A stretch of DNA of 64,000 nt from Sporobolomyces roseus (lineage: Eukaryota; Basidiomycota; Microbotryomycetes; Sporidiobolales; Sporidiobolaceae), in contig JADILM010000004.1 in assembly GCA_016617785.1 (NCBI GenBank), forward strand, positions 1,736,001-1,800,000. Direction: 5' to 3'. The notes beneath the pieces are model-generated. The model ran no database searches. It was not told the DNA's origin and worked only from the letters and a program-made list of their open reading frames with translations. How positions within the stretch are numbered: the first letter of the stretch is position 1; every line of letters starts with the position of its first letter. Made by a program: the position numbers and the translations under genes. Below, in pieces: positions 26,445 through 38,000 of the stretch.

Positions 26445-26609
26445 GCGACTCCGATCGTCGCTCGCTTGATCTTGATTGCCTTCCATAGCCCTACTCTTCG
26501 TCTTTCTTACTCTCTCTTCAACCCCCCTTTCTACATTTTGAATACATTGTTGTTTCTCGTTTTTTTTTTGACTTACTCTTAGCTGCAACCTACGCGCTCT
26601 TTACATCCT
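26445..26609 (+). repeat. Duplicated H3 3' flank
   Basis: The 165 bases after the broken H3 copy match the flank after intact H3 (24497-24658). Shared stretches are CTACTCTTCGTCTTTCTTAC, TTGAATACATTGTTGTTTCTC, a poly-T run and AGCTGCAACCTACGCGCTCT. So the duplication took in the 3' untranslated region as well. Small insertions and deletions separate the copies. Confidence 0.85.
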
Positions 26610-26625
26610 AGTACCTCTCCCCCAG

Positions 26626-26708
26626 ACCGGATCGTCTCCGAGGTTATCAAGAAGATCTGGGCGTTTGAACTCGAAGCTAAAGAGTCGAACAACGAGGAGA
26701 AGAGTTGA
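26626..26708 (+). other. Possible orphan terminal exon
   Basis: Right after the duplicated H3 flank, a strong acceptor-like CTCTCCCCCAG is followed by an open frame DRIVSEVIKKIWAFELEAKE that ends SNNEEKS-stop. The composition is protein-like but the frame is only 28 codons and no partner exon is evident. It may be the last exon of a lost gene. Confidence 0.25.
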
Positions 26709-27204
26709 GCGAGATGGAGCTTGTATAGAGCCGAGGTGAAGTCACCGAGCATCACGGATTTGTCGAGATAGAAGTGAGGAGGATGCTGAGGGGATCCATT
26801 GACAGGAAGTCGACGGGAGAAATGGGTCGTTTTGAGTGCGACGAGTCAATTCTCCGTAAGACGTCGAGCAATCGTGAATTCGGGCGACTCTTTTGATTTG
26901 CTAGAGCCTGAAGACCATCAAATCGTCAGTCTCAGCTCGGTATCTTCTGATGAGCGGGACGAACCAGGTTAGAGAGTGCGCACCTCGACAGTCGACTTCG
27001 ACCTGTTGCCTTTCCTCCGAAATCGCTCTCCTTTATAAAGTGCCAGAGCACAGCCAAGCTAACTTCAGAGTTGGGATAGAGTATCAAGCAGAAAACGAAG
27101 CGTCGAAGCGTCGATAGCTCGCCAATCCCCCTCGACTTCTGACGAGAAGATTCGGTTTGATCTCGATTTCTCCCCAATGTTCCTCCTCAAATAACGATAT
27201 AGAT
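26709..27204. other. Intergenic, no gene seen
   Basis: About 500 bases lead to the 3' end of paralogue A. I see no motif-bearing frame, RNA gene or repeat. Confidence 0.4.
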
Positions 27205-28369
27205 CTACCGCCATACCTTGTCTCCCATATCATTGTCACCACCCTTCGCTTCTTGCTCGAACAACGCTTTAAATTCCTTCTCCCTCTTTTCCTTCTCCAG
27301 TCTCGACTCTCTCATTGAGATCTCCTCTCGATCTCGCCTAGAGTCCAGCATAAGAATTGATCCACCGATTGGTGGATTGTCGATGTTCTTGACAAGCGCG
27401 GGAAGTCTCGCTTGAGGTTCGATCAACGACTGCCATCGCATTATCAACTTCTGTATTTGTTCATGTTGCGCCGCAGTAGGCTGATGCACTATAGACAAAC
27501 ATCAGTCCACAGTCTGTCAGCTCGACCACTTACGAGAACAGGAGATCGTGATAGAAACGCACTTTCTGGTCGCTCGCCCGCAGTGGAACGACGCTCACTA
27601 CCGGGACCCACGACAACCGTTTGGCTTTGTAGTACTCCGTTGACCTCATCCCTCACTGTTTCAAGTCGTAACTCTGGCAAATCGAGACCGCGACCGAATG
27701 TTTCGAAATAGTCTTGTAGTGTCGTCGAGACTGCCTCGAATTGAGCTTCGAAGATAGCTGAACGCCTGCCGGAGATGTCCAGATCCTGGTCGAAGAGTTT
27801 CTGAGCGCGCTGTCTACCGGAATACACTCTGATCGAACACGAGCAAGCAACCGATCAGTCAGTCTGTTTCTGAAAATGAACCGACGAGCTTCGAGGTGAG
27901 AGAACGAAAGAGCTGCTCACCCGACATTAACCCCGATGAAGGCCAATGGAAGAGCTCTGATTGCGAATCTTCCAACTCCAATCACAACGTCGAAGCCAAA
28001 TCGTGCCCAGCTGCCTTTGTTGATCTTGGACTCTTCCTCAGCCCATCGCTTCAAGAACGGCCCCATACTAGACTTGAAGTCCACCGCTCGCCGATCGAAT
28101 AGGGGAGGAAACTGCCGCCTCCTCAATGCTGATCGCACTGTCCAAAGAAACGCAACGCCCAGCCCCAACGCGAATCCTCGACCTGACGCTTTATTTGTGA
28201 GGGATTCCCAGCGCGCTGCATGATTCCGGATGAGGTCCAAGTCGGAAGAGTCGACTCGAGATTGAAATTGTTGAGGGAGCGAAGTTTTGGCGAGGTATTC
28301 GATTCGACCCTTGTCGTCCGGCGATAGTCCTTCTAGAGGGTCGATCTTGCGGATTTCGATGCTGACCAT
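27205..28369 (-). CDS. Small two-helix membrane protein, paralogue A (unknown function)
   Basis: A protein of about 340 residues that I do not recognise by family. The N-terminal block IEYLAKTSLPQQFQSRV is followed by one hydrophobic stretch (ALGLGVAFLWTV, near residue 70) and a second (FAIRALPLAFIGVNVG, near 140). Downstream come AVSTTLQDYFETFGRGLDLP and then IMRWQSLIEPQARLPALVKN. The C-terminus is a charged helix rich in Glu, Arg and Lys. Three exons: the first intron falls after V-G-(GG), the second before the VHQPTAAQHEQ block. Paralogue B at 56.1 kb has the same intron positions and about one third identical residues. The region upstream of the two genes is far more alike than the proteins. 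Confidence 0.7.
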
Positions 28370-28379
28370 GATATGAGTC

Positions 28380-29046
28380 GTATGGAAGGTGGTAACGGTC
28401 AAAGGTGAGAACTTTCAGCTGAGAACCCTTCGAGATTTTTGGTCTTTTGTTCTCCAATCTCGCTTCGACTGTCACCAGCTTCATCCTGCGCCGACAGATC
28501 CACCTCTTCTCCGAGCCTTGAGGCTATCACGAGCTTGAACAGAGTCAGATCGCAAGCCCTGGAAGAGTGTCGAAGGTGGAAAGAGAGGAAAAGAGCATGG
28601 AACGTGAGTGAGTGAGGATGTTCGAGGGAGGCTGACTGAGGGAGCGAATGAGTCGAGTAGAGCTATGGATGGTTCGTGTAGCTTGAAGAGGCGTGTGAGG
28701 GGTAGGAAAGGGCGATTTTAGATGGAGAGTTGAGTCACGAGGTGAAAGGAAGGGAAGGGTCAGAGTGAGTGAGTAGACTGGCTCGCTATCTTACAGAGTA
28801 GCTCATGCGGATAGTGCCGGTGTCGCAAGGTTGCTGAACGTCAAGGTTGGACGAAGCGAAGAGGGAGAATCTCGAGAGTGAACCCGATTGGGCGGTCCTC
28901 ATAAGCGATGCTGGCGATCTCCTACAGGTCAAGTCGTATTTCCTAAGCGTAGAGTATGAAAGCAAGAAGTGAGGAGGGAAGAGAAGTGGGTCGCTCTCCT
29001 GCCTCTGTTCGAACATGAAACTTTCTGAAAACGTAAGAGTTCCCCT
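28380..29046 (-). repeat. Arm A of a long inverted duplication (upstream DNA of paralogue A)
   Basis: Read on the minus strand, this stretch parallels 55420-56105 on the plus strand almost from end to end. Shared runs include AGGCAGGAGAGCGACCCACT, TTCACTCTCGAGATTCTCCC, CGACACCGGCACTATCCGCA and TCCATAGCTCTACTCGACT. The best part, 28756-28846, matches 55621-55711 at 89 of 91 positions without gaps. Similarity weakens toward the start codons. It was presumably duplicated together with paralogues A and B as one segment. Confidence 0.85.
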
Positions 29047-29246
29047 TATTCGGCTCTCTCTCGTTCAGAAATACCCCTTCGACCTTGAGCTGCCCTCAAA
29101 GTGAGACGATAGATACACAGCGGCGAGATGTCAGAGAACGCGAGCGAGTCCCTCGATGCAATTTCGTTGCGATAAATCTGATCCTCGTGATTACAGCATT
29201 TCGAACAACAACTATGACCTCGAAGCAAAACACAAACAGCTCGAAC

Positions 29247-32200
29247 TCATCTCAGATCCAGCTCCACCGCCTCCTCGAGACTCAGCCCTTCCGTCGGCGA
29301 TGGAAACACGGTAATTTCCTTTTCTCCTTTCTGATTCTTCTCAATCATGAAGGATGCCTTCTCCTTCTCACTCCCTCTCTGTCCCCCCGCCTCCTTCTCT
29401 ACGACTCCGCCTAGTTTCTCCTGTACACGGAACAGACGTTCAGAGATGACGAGATTTTGACCAGATGCGAGATTCTTCAGGATTGAGGCTTCTTGATGGG
29501 TGTGGAGAGAACGGCGGAGAGAACGAGAGAAGAAGGAGGTGAGGAGATCAAGAGGGAACGTGTCGGGTATAGTTGGTAGAATCTGCGAGTTCAAAGTGAG
29601 TGAAGGAAGCGAAATCGGGAAAGGGAGAAGAGGACTTACTTCAATAGTGTCCAAATTCATAGCTTGACTATCTAGTATCTTCGCAACTCTCTTCTCACCA
29701 CCACCCTCTCCGTTACTCTGCAAGCTCATCTCGACCAATATTCTCGCCAACGATTCATTTCGTTTCGCTTCTTCTTCTCGTTTCGCAGCTGACGTGTGGT
29801 GCCGTCTGCTTCGTTTGAAGGGCAGTTGAAGTCGATCGGCAGTCGCTGTCGTGTCCGAAGGTACGAGAGGATCGCCAGATTGGAGGGAATAAGTTTCGGC
29901 TGATGAGAGATCTCGGAGGTTGTTAAGGAGAAGGGAGAGGGCTTGACGATCCAATTTGAGCTGTGAATGAGACCGAGAGTTGATCAGCGTCAACGTTATC
30001 AATGATGAACGGACCGTTCGACTGACCTTTCCGTATACGATTACCCTTTCCAAGGTCAATCTCAGACCCCTCATCTCCATCTCCTCCAATTCCCGCTTTG
30101 CGTCCTGCAAGTCGTACTTTGACGAGTTCGACAAGAACAGAATAGCTTTAAGTCGAACTCGATCGAGTAAAGCGAATTGAGAATCGGGTGAATAGCGAGA
30201 TGCGAGGAAATAGAGGAAAGTAGGAGGGGATGAGGTCGATGCTTCGAGTTGAGCGAAGGTCGTTTCTGTGCATGATTGTCGAGATCAGCGAGAGTTGGGT
30301 CAAGAAGGGCAGAAGAGAGACTCACCTTGTTCTCGTAGATGAGCTTTCGTATCCGAATCTTCGAGAAGCTCTCCTAATCTTCCGAGGTATCTCTTGACTA
30401 GATCCACGTGCAGTCTCGCGTCCTGTTTTAAGATTACCGCCGCTGATCAGTAAAGTGCTGGGTAGCTACTGGAGAAAGCAGAGCAAAACTCACGGTATCT
30501 CTTTCTTGCAGTACCGCACCCTCAAGGAATAGATCCGCTGCGTCCTCATCAACATCCCTCATCTTTGCAAAGAGTTCCCTCGTATCGAATCTCAACGTTT
30601 GTTTGGGATCGTTGAAAAGCTGTGAGATGGAATGAAGGAACACAAGTTAGTTGAAGTTCAAGCTTGAAGAATGCCAATCTCATCTCACCTTCAAGCCAAG
30701 TCCTCGATCCTGTCGTATCAGCCATAACCCATACTTCTCCGTTAAACCTTGATCTTTCACTTTCCATAACAAATCGAAAATCTCTCTCTTTAGATTCTTC
30801 AGATCGGCTTCATCGTCCTTGTACTCTCCCTCCACTAGCCTGTTCGGCGTGCTCGAGAACCGATCAGTTTCGTCGCGCTGGATGGTCGATCCGAGGAATG
30901 AACGAACTTTGTCCAAATCTCCAGTACTCTCTCACTCCTCCCTTTCTTCCCCGCCAACTCAGCAACCAAGCTATACATCCCAGCTCCAAGTAGGTTCTCC
31001 TCGACGATAGGTAAGACGCAATCGTTTTGACTCGCGAGGAGAACCTTGATATCCATTGGTCGATTCGCTTCTGCTAGGAGACTGACAAGTTTCGTATCGA
31101 CGACCTGTAGACCCTCACTGAGCGTGAGGCTCGGCCCGATAGACAGCAGACAAGATGAACAGAAAGCGCACCATATCTATTTTCCTCGAATCGTTACTCC
31201 TCCTGCCACCCACTCCTCTCTCGACTCCCGCCCCTGTCTCTCGTCTCGCGATCCTCCATTTCATCAGATAGCTCAGCAATGAATCCTTCGCGTCTTCCCT
31301 CATTCTCGTTCTCAACTCGACCGTACTCTGAGCAGTCTCGACTGATGGTTGGAGGTGAGGCGAGTAGTTGTGATTCAGGTTCTCCATGACTACTCTCCAG
31401 AACCTCATCATCAGTCACGGCAGAATATCAGAAGAAAGAAGGACATACTGTAATCATCGATCGTCTTTGCTTCTTCGATTTCCGAGCGGATTCCTCGAAG
31501 GACAGAAATTTGATCAGAGGAGGAAATCAGTTCGTTTACTCCTCCTTCTCCGTCCGAATCAAACATTCTAACGACAATACGTGGGTCGCAACCGGAAGAG
31601 AGGAAGTGATCAAAAGCCGTGCGAAACGACGTCTTTGCGAGTTCGAGGAATGCGAGTCGGAGGTGAATGTAACTCGCTTCAGGTGACTGTACGTCCAGAA
31701 GATCGTCGACGCATCAGCACGAGCTCACATCAGAGAGGTATGCGTCGAGTTAGAGAACGTACATTTGGAATCCCCTCGACGAGTTTCAAGCATTCCTCCC
31801 CCCTCCCTTTCTCCAACAAAGCATCCGCCTTCTTGACCAATGTCAGGGGACTCAAAGCCCACAGACTATTCCTGCCCACCAACAAAGTCCTTGTCCCTCC
31901 CCCTCCCCCTCCATTTCTCTTCTTCTCCCTCCCACTCCTACTACTCTTTACCGGCGTCATTGGTGCTTCCCCAACTCTCGCTTTCCTCAACCCCACATGC
32001 ACAATCTCCAATTTATTCATTCCGTTGAAACTACCTCCCAAGTCGAGCCCACCCGAGGTATGACATGATATGAGTGATTTTGGATGGAGAGGTGAGGAGG
32101 TGAGGTCGGTAAGTTGAATTAATTGGACGAGTTCTTGAGTCACGAGGGAATGAATTTCGATCGTATCGTTCCAGAGTAAGGCAACGGCATGATCATCATC

Positions 32201-33602
32201 CACGACTGGTTCATCTCCTCAAGACCTCTCAGCTACGTCTTGAAGGAGAGGTGAGAGAAGGGAAGAACGAACCTAATGAGCGTAAGTTTGAAGACCACTC
32301 CAAAGTACCTCTACAAGGTTCTCCTAGTTCATTGACAAAAACTCCGAGAGTAGTAGAAGCTGTATGAGATGCGATCAAGAACTCGTTGAATCCGACAGAA
32401 ACGATCGAAGGTCTTTGACGAGGGTCGAAATCGGATGGAGGAGTTTGACCTCCTTCGTTGGTTGAGGTAGAGGGAGATGTGGGACGTGGATAAGGATCGG
32501 GATTAGGAGCCTGTGCATCAACGCGAAGATCAATGTTCTGAACTGGGAAAAGGCATGAACGTTGAGCGAGAGACGACGCACTTGAGAGATTGGGAGTAAA
32601 GGTAGAGCTTCTGCAGCTTCCAAGTCTACAATCGAATAATTCTCTGAATCGGCCAAACAGATTCTTCCTCTTCGCAAGACCGCGAGATTCGCTCCTCCCG
32701 GCAGCGGTAGATCCTGTTTGACTCGCCAAACACTCAGCTCCACCTTCACGAGAGAGCTGATGAGAGGCGAGGGAAACATACCTGAATCGTATCTACTCCA
32801 GTATTCGAAATCGATAACCAATGAACGCTCCTCTTCTTAATCGCGATCAATTGAACCCTTTCCTCCTGACCCCCTGAGCCAGTCGATTGTACTTCGTCGT
32901 GATCGAGAGAATAGGTGATGATCCCTCGGAGAGAAGGGAATTGGTGTACGTTCAAAGGAGACAAGGAAGGGAAAGTTGAATGAAACGTTAAAATCCCCTC
33001 TGCGTTTCCCGCACTCGTCTCAGCACACTCTATTCAGACAGGCCTCAGAGAGTGCATGAAGACGCACCTGAGAGAATTATAGCTTTGTTTTGTAAACGAG
33101 GGAGGACTGAGAGTTTATCAACAGGTCTCCGCGAAGGACTCGGTGATTCGAACTCTTGCAACATTTCGAGTGCTTTCGTATGTTTGACCTGTAAGCTCAA
33201 CGGAGACTTGCCCATCAGTGCTCCCTTTCACGCAGATGGACAAGCGAGTGAACGTACATCCCTCCCTTTCTTCGGAGTCGCACCTATCGGACTCTCAACC
33301 TGCTCACTCTCGAGCTCCTTATCTACTCCATAACCCCTAACCTTCCCCTCTCCGTTCGAACTAATCCAAACCCTTCCCTCTCCTTGTTCATTCCCAACTT
33401 CCACTGCCCTGACACCACTCACTCCCTTCTTGAGACCCGTCGCATCCCCAACGAGTGAACTTGCGGTATTGAGTAAAGAGCCTAGAGTGTTGCGTGGTGA
33501 AGAGGGAGAGAGGGTTTGAGATGAGGTGGGGTGAGAGTGAAAGATTGAGGAGAGGAGCGGGTGGAGGGAGTAGGGTTGGAGCGAGGAAGTGGGAGAAGCC
33601 AC
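29247..33602 (-). CDS. VPS3: VPS3/TGFBRAP1-type CORVET tether subunit with CNH domain
   Basis: A large (about 1100 residues) endosomal tether protein of the Vps3/Vps39/TGFBRAP1 class. The N-terminal third resembles a CNH beta-propeller: GEGRVWISSNGEGKVRGYGV, SVHWLSISNTGVDTIQ, GGANLAVLRRGRICLADSE, SVGFNEFLIAS, then DDDHAVALLWNDTIEIHSL. The middle and C-terminus are helical solenoid, ending KLDRQALSLLLNNLRDLSSAE and FPLDLLTSFFSRSLRRSLHT, as in the Vps39 domains. About 15 exons. The open frame begins at a GTG (33602) within CCCATCGTGGCT. An in-frame stop lies 18 bases upstream and no AG acceptor occurs for over 100 bases after it, so no ATG start could be found. Vps3 rather than Vps39 is a judgement on overall look. 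Confidence 0.72.
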
Positions 33603-34139
33603 GATGGGCGGATTTAGTGGTTACAGGGGGAGGAATCCAAGTGGAAAGTTGATGGGGGAGAAAGGAGCGAACCCGAGAGGATTTTTCGCAGACTTTGTTA
33701 ATTTGGGAATGGTTCCGTCTTGATTCTTACTTGATCATGCGCTAGAGGAAACTCGCACGAGCCAAGGTAGGTGATCTCTCAGGACCGCCGAACGAGATCG
33801 AGAGAATCCTCGTCAAGTCGTGCGAAGTGAAAATTTCCTTGAGAATTATCGCGCAAACTCGTGTTTGCAGCGTCAGGACGACAAGGTATGGTGAGGAACT
33901 CGTCGTAAAGAAAAGGCATAAAAGAGGAGTCGTCAGGTGTAGGGAGCGAGGTGGAACAAAGAAGGAAGAGGAGGGTAAAACAAGAATAGGATGCACTACG
34001 AAAGGGGCGTTGCTTGCGAATTCAACAGAGAAGCAGTGAAGAGAGGTAAAGTATACTTCGGGGGATAGCGATGGAAGTATATAGCGAATAGTATGTCAAG
34101 AGGGAGAAGGGTAGCAGTCCGAGTGCGGAGAATCGAGGA
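33603..34139. other. Intergenic between VPS3-type and UBC7 genes
   Basis: This holds the promoter of the VPS3-type gene and the 3' untranslated region of UBC7, both on the minus strand. An ATG at 33737-33739 on the minus strand is followed at once by a GTAAGA donor, but no acceptor joins it in frame. Other open frames look random. Confidence 0.4.
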
Positions 34140-34974
34140 TTAGAGGTCGAGTTGTTGTCTGACGTGAGCCCTGATGGTTTCATCGTATTCTTCTCTTTGA
34201 TCTCGATACATTTTCTGCGAATGGGAATCCTCCCCCCATCAGTTCCTTGCGAAAGGGAAGTGATGAAAGAGTGAGAAGTGAACTCACGCAAGCGTCGATA
34301 TTCGCACCACTTTCCAAGTTGGGTTCTGTTCGCACAACTCCCGTGCATCAGCTGACGTTCGAGCAGATCAATATAAAGGAACGAGAGACGTACCAGCTAG
34401 CATACTGATGACTGACAACAAGATTTTCTCTACTGATTGAACCGGACTCCAACGTTCACTTGCCGATTCATACGAGTTTGGATCATCCCCCGGAGCGTGT
34501 AAGATCGAAATACAAACTTCTCCATTCGCATAGACTGCCCCTCCTCACACATCCTCATCAGCTTGAACTCGTCTAGAAAGGTGAGAGAGATTTCGACACA
34601 TACTATTCGGATGAAACAATGGAGGATCAAACCTCATTTTTGGAGGACTGAGAGGATAATCTCTCGGAAATTTCAATTCGGCTTGAAATACTCCTCCTTC
34701 GAATGGAGTGTCTTCGGGTCCACTGATCAAACACGACCATAAAAAGAAATCATCCTCCGAAACGGGTCCGGCAGTGAACATGGAATCTTCTGATTCAGAT
34801 GCTGTCAATTGTTTGTACTGTCCGATTGAGAGAGAGAGGAGAGGGTTAGTCGAGGGAGACGAGGGAGAGGGGAGGGGAAGTTGGATGATGAGGAATCACA
34901 AGAGGGGGGGCGAGATGAGGACGTACTTCAGTCATGAGTCGCTTGAGTGCAGTGTTCATACTTTGTCGTGACAT
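34140..34974 (-). CDS. UBC7: Ubiquitin-conjugating enzyme E2, Ubc7/UBE2G type
   Basis: An ER-associated degradation E2 of about 165 residues. It reads [16 protein letters not shown], then [51 protein letters not shown], the active-site block [16 protein letters not shown] with the catalytic cysteine, then [19 protein letters not shown] and SMLAEPN. The acidic loop insert after the cysteine ([17 protein letters not shown]) is diagnostic for the Ubc7/UBE2G group. At least four introns. It shares a 91-base divergent promoter with MMS19. Confidence 0.95.
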
Positions 34975-35065
34975 ATTTGTTTGAGTTCTTCGGTGGAAGT
35001 GAGTGGAAGGAGACTAAGTCGACCAAGAGAGAGAGACAGGTTCCGATTTTGATCAATCACGCTTC
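34975..35065. promoter_or_regulatory. 91-base divergent promoter UBC7/MMS19
   Basis: The start codons of UBC7 (-) and MMS19 (+) lie only 91 bases apart. The stretch holds an AAGAGAGAGAGACAGG purine run and a GATCAATCACG segment. Whether one or two promoters work here cannot be told from the sequence. Confidence 0.55.
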
Positions 35066-38000
35066 ATGTCGACTCGCTTAGCAATCCTGTTGAGGGGTTA
35101 TACCGCACTAGATGATACTCAATTACAAGATGCAAGTCAACCCAAAGATATCGCAGCTGGTCAGTGCTACTCTTCTCACTTTCTCTCAACTCGCTCTCTC
35201 ATTCTCATCTCGCTCTCCCCGATATAGGTCTTGTCGGAGGTGAATGGAAATTGATAGAGATCGTCAAAGGGCTACAGGATAATCTGACGAGCGAGAATGA
35301 TGCTGTCAGAAGTAGAGGTCAGTTTCCCTAATCTCTCCCTCTCCTCTTCGAAGATTGCGGCTGATCAATTTAGAAGCGATACATAGGCGTCAACTTGCTC
35401 AGTCAAGTCGTGATCAACCTCGATAACCAAGTATTGGATCGACAATCTAGTAAATCTCCCGAAACTCTCCTTTCGCAATTCTTTGCACGGAATCGCTGAC
35501 TCCCTCTCCGCTCTTTCATCGATAGTCAAAGTCCTGACGACATTCTTCACTACCAAACTCGCCGACAAACCTTCCCTCGTTTCCTGCACTTCAGCGCTCA
35601 CCCACTTGACCCAATCCGCCTCTTTCGGAACTCTCGAAGGACTCGAAGTGACAAGAGGGTACGCTCTCCTCTCCTCTCCTTCTTCTTCTCTCTCCCTCGC
35701 ATCTCCTTCCTCTCACTCACTCGCGATTCCTCGATTTCATAGTATTTTCGATTCAATCAATCTCAAATCCCATTCCCAATCGATCCGACACACCGTCTAT
35801 GTCCTACTCGATTCACTCATGACCCACTCCCGACCCGCCTTGTTGAGAATGAAACAAGAGTTTGTGAAAGGATATTGTTCGTTGGTCGAGGGAGAGAAAG
35901 ATCCGAGGAATTTAATGATCAGTTTCGGATTGATCAGAGTCATGTTGTTGGAATTCGAGGTCGAGGGAGTAGTAGAGGTACGTCTCTACTCTCAGCAGCT
36001 CGCGTGGCACAATGTGGATTGACTGATGGGTGTGTTTTTACGGCGAACAGGAGTTGTTCGATGTCACTTTCTGTTATTTCCCCATCACGTTCACTCCGCC
36101 GAAAGATGATCCCTATGGAGTCACTTCGGAAGATCTGATCCTATCTCTACGGTGCGCACACTTCCTCATCCTAGCCACAGCCTAGAGTAAGAGCTGAGAC
36201 GAGGCGTAGCGTCTCACAGATCTTGTTTGTCGGCTACACCTTTGTTCGGACCTCTAGCTTTGCCTCTCTTCCTCGACAAGCTTCAGGCTGCATCAGAAAA
36301 AGCAAAGGTGTGCTTTCGATCGCTCCACGATTTGCTCGCGTTGACCGGTTAGCTAATCGGAGAAGTCTTGGTTCGAATTCCACAGCGTCAAACACTCGAA
36401 GCTCTCTCGGCCTGTTTCCCGATTTACGGCGCATCAACTTCTGGAGACTGGGCAGGTCGATTCTCCGAAGCTTTATCAATCGAAGTATTCCACGCGACCG
36501 AGACTTCAATCCAAGACCTCGCTCTCATCACTTTTCACTCCCTCTTTTCAACACTCTATCCCGACTCGATACCGGAGAAGAAGGAAGATAACGATGAGAT
36601 CATGGCTGATAGAGAAGAGAGGATTGAGGGGATCGCCGTGCAGGTTGTGAGGAATAGTTTGGATGAATTAGAGGAACCCGAGAAGAGTAATGCGAAACCT
36701 GCGCTAAGGATTCTCGTCTCCCTCATCGCTGCTTCAAGTACGTCTCTATCTCTGGATGCGACTCCCTTCAATGCGACTACAGATACTGATCAACTTTGAT
36801 TGTTCGTTACAGATCGATTAGCGAAATACGTCCTTTCAGAAACCCTCCCACTCCTCCTCAAGCACTGTCAGAACCCAGATGACCTCTCTCAAAAGCCCTC
36901 GGCACTCTCTCACATCGCTTCACTCCTCTCCTCGCTCTCCCCCTCAACCTCACCTGAGCCCATTCTCCCGTCTCCCCTCGTTCCAACTACACTCGATTTC
37001 TCTCTCCCCTCCTCTCCCCTTCACCCTCACCTCGATACCCTCCTGACCCTCTTCACCTCTTCCACTTCCCGCTCTCAATCCTCCCCAACGCGCCTCGCAG
37101 CTCTGAATGGTTTGATCGCACTAATCAAGCTCCCCGGTTTCTTGTCCGAATCACAAGAGATCGGATTCTGCGTCAACTCATTCAACGAGATCCTCAGTGA
37201 CTCTCACGAAGAAGACGACGAAGTCTACGACCTAGCACTCGAGAACTTGATCATCGTCTCTAGAATCTACCCTTCAATAATCGAGGAAACTACTTTCCCA
37301 CTCTTGTTCTCTTCCCTTCCGACCCCAACCGAACCGAATGAACCTTTGGGAGAACTTTACAAACGATCCTTACCAGCCTTGGCGGCTCTCTCGATCCCTC
37401 CGAATTTGTTCGAAATCCTTTCCCTCCGATTACTTTCTCTACTCGATACGACTCTATCACTCCCTTCTACACCTCGAGCAACCCTCTACGCTCATCACCT
37501 ATTGTTGATCTTGATCAGTACGATCAAGAGTAAAGTGAAAGCTGGGAAAGGGTTCAAAGAGGATTTGGAGAAATATTTGGAGAATGGTTTTGTCGGGAGA
37601 TTGTTGGGGATGTTTGTGCTGCCAACCTTGGATGAGGGTGGTGATGTGGTCGCGAAGGATCCGAGGTTGTTGTTGGATGCTGGGAGGGTTTTGGGATTGA
37701 TCTTGCAGAGATTCGGAGCTGAGTGCGCTAAGTCTCCTCGTACTCATCTACCCAGCGAAGCTGATGACGGAAGATTTCAACGGCACAGACGTCAAGCGAC
37801 TTTCCGGAAGACTATCGATGAGGCGTTCCAACGAGGGAACGTGCAACCTTTACTTTCCACTTCCTCTTCAACGAGTTTCTCTCCATTCTCCGTGAGTTTG
37901 GCATCTCCTTCAGTATCTCGTTATTATACTGAAGGCCTCCAATTCGTCACAGTCCACCTCCTCAATATCACAACAGAACCTCCTTTCCCTCTACGTTTCC

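Noticed and set aside
33827..34039. 70-codon frame between VPS3-type and UBC7
   Set aside because: It has random composition and no neighbour or domain support.
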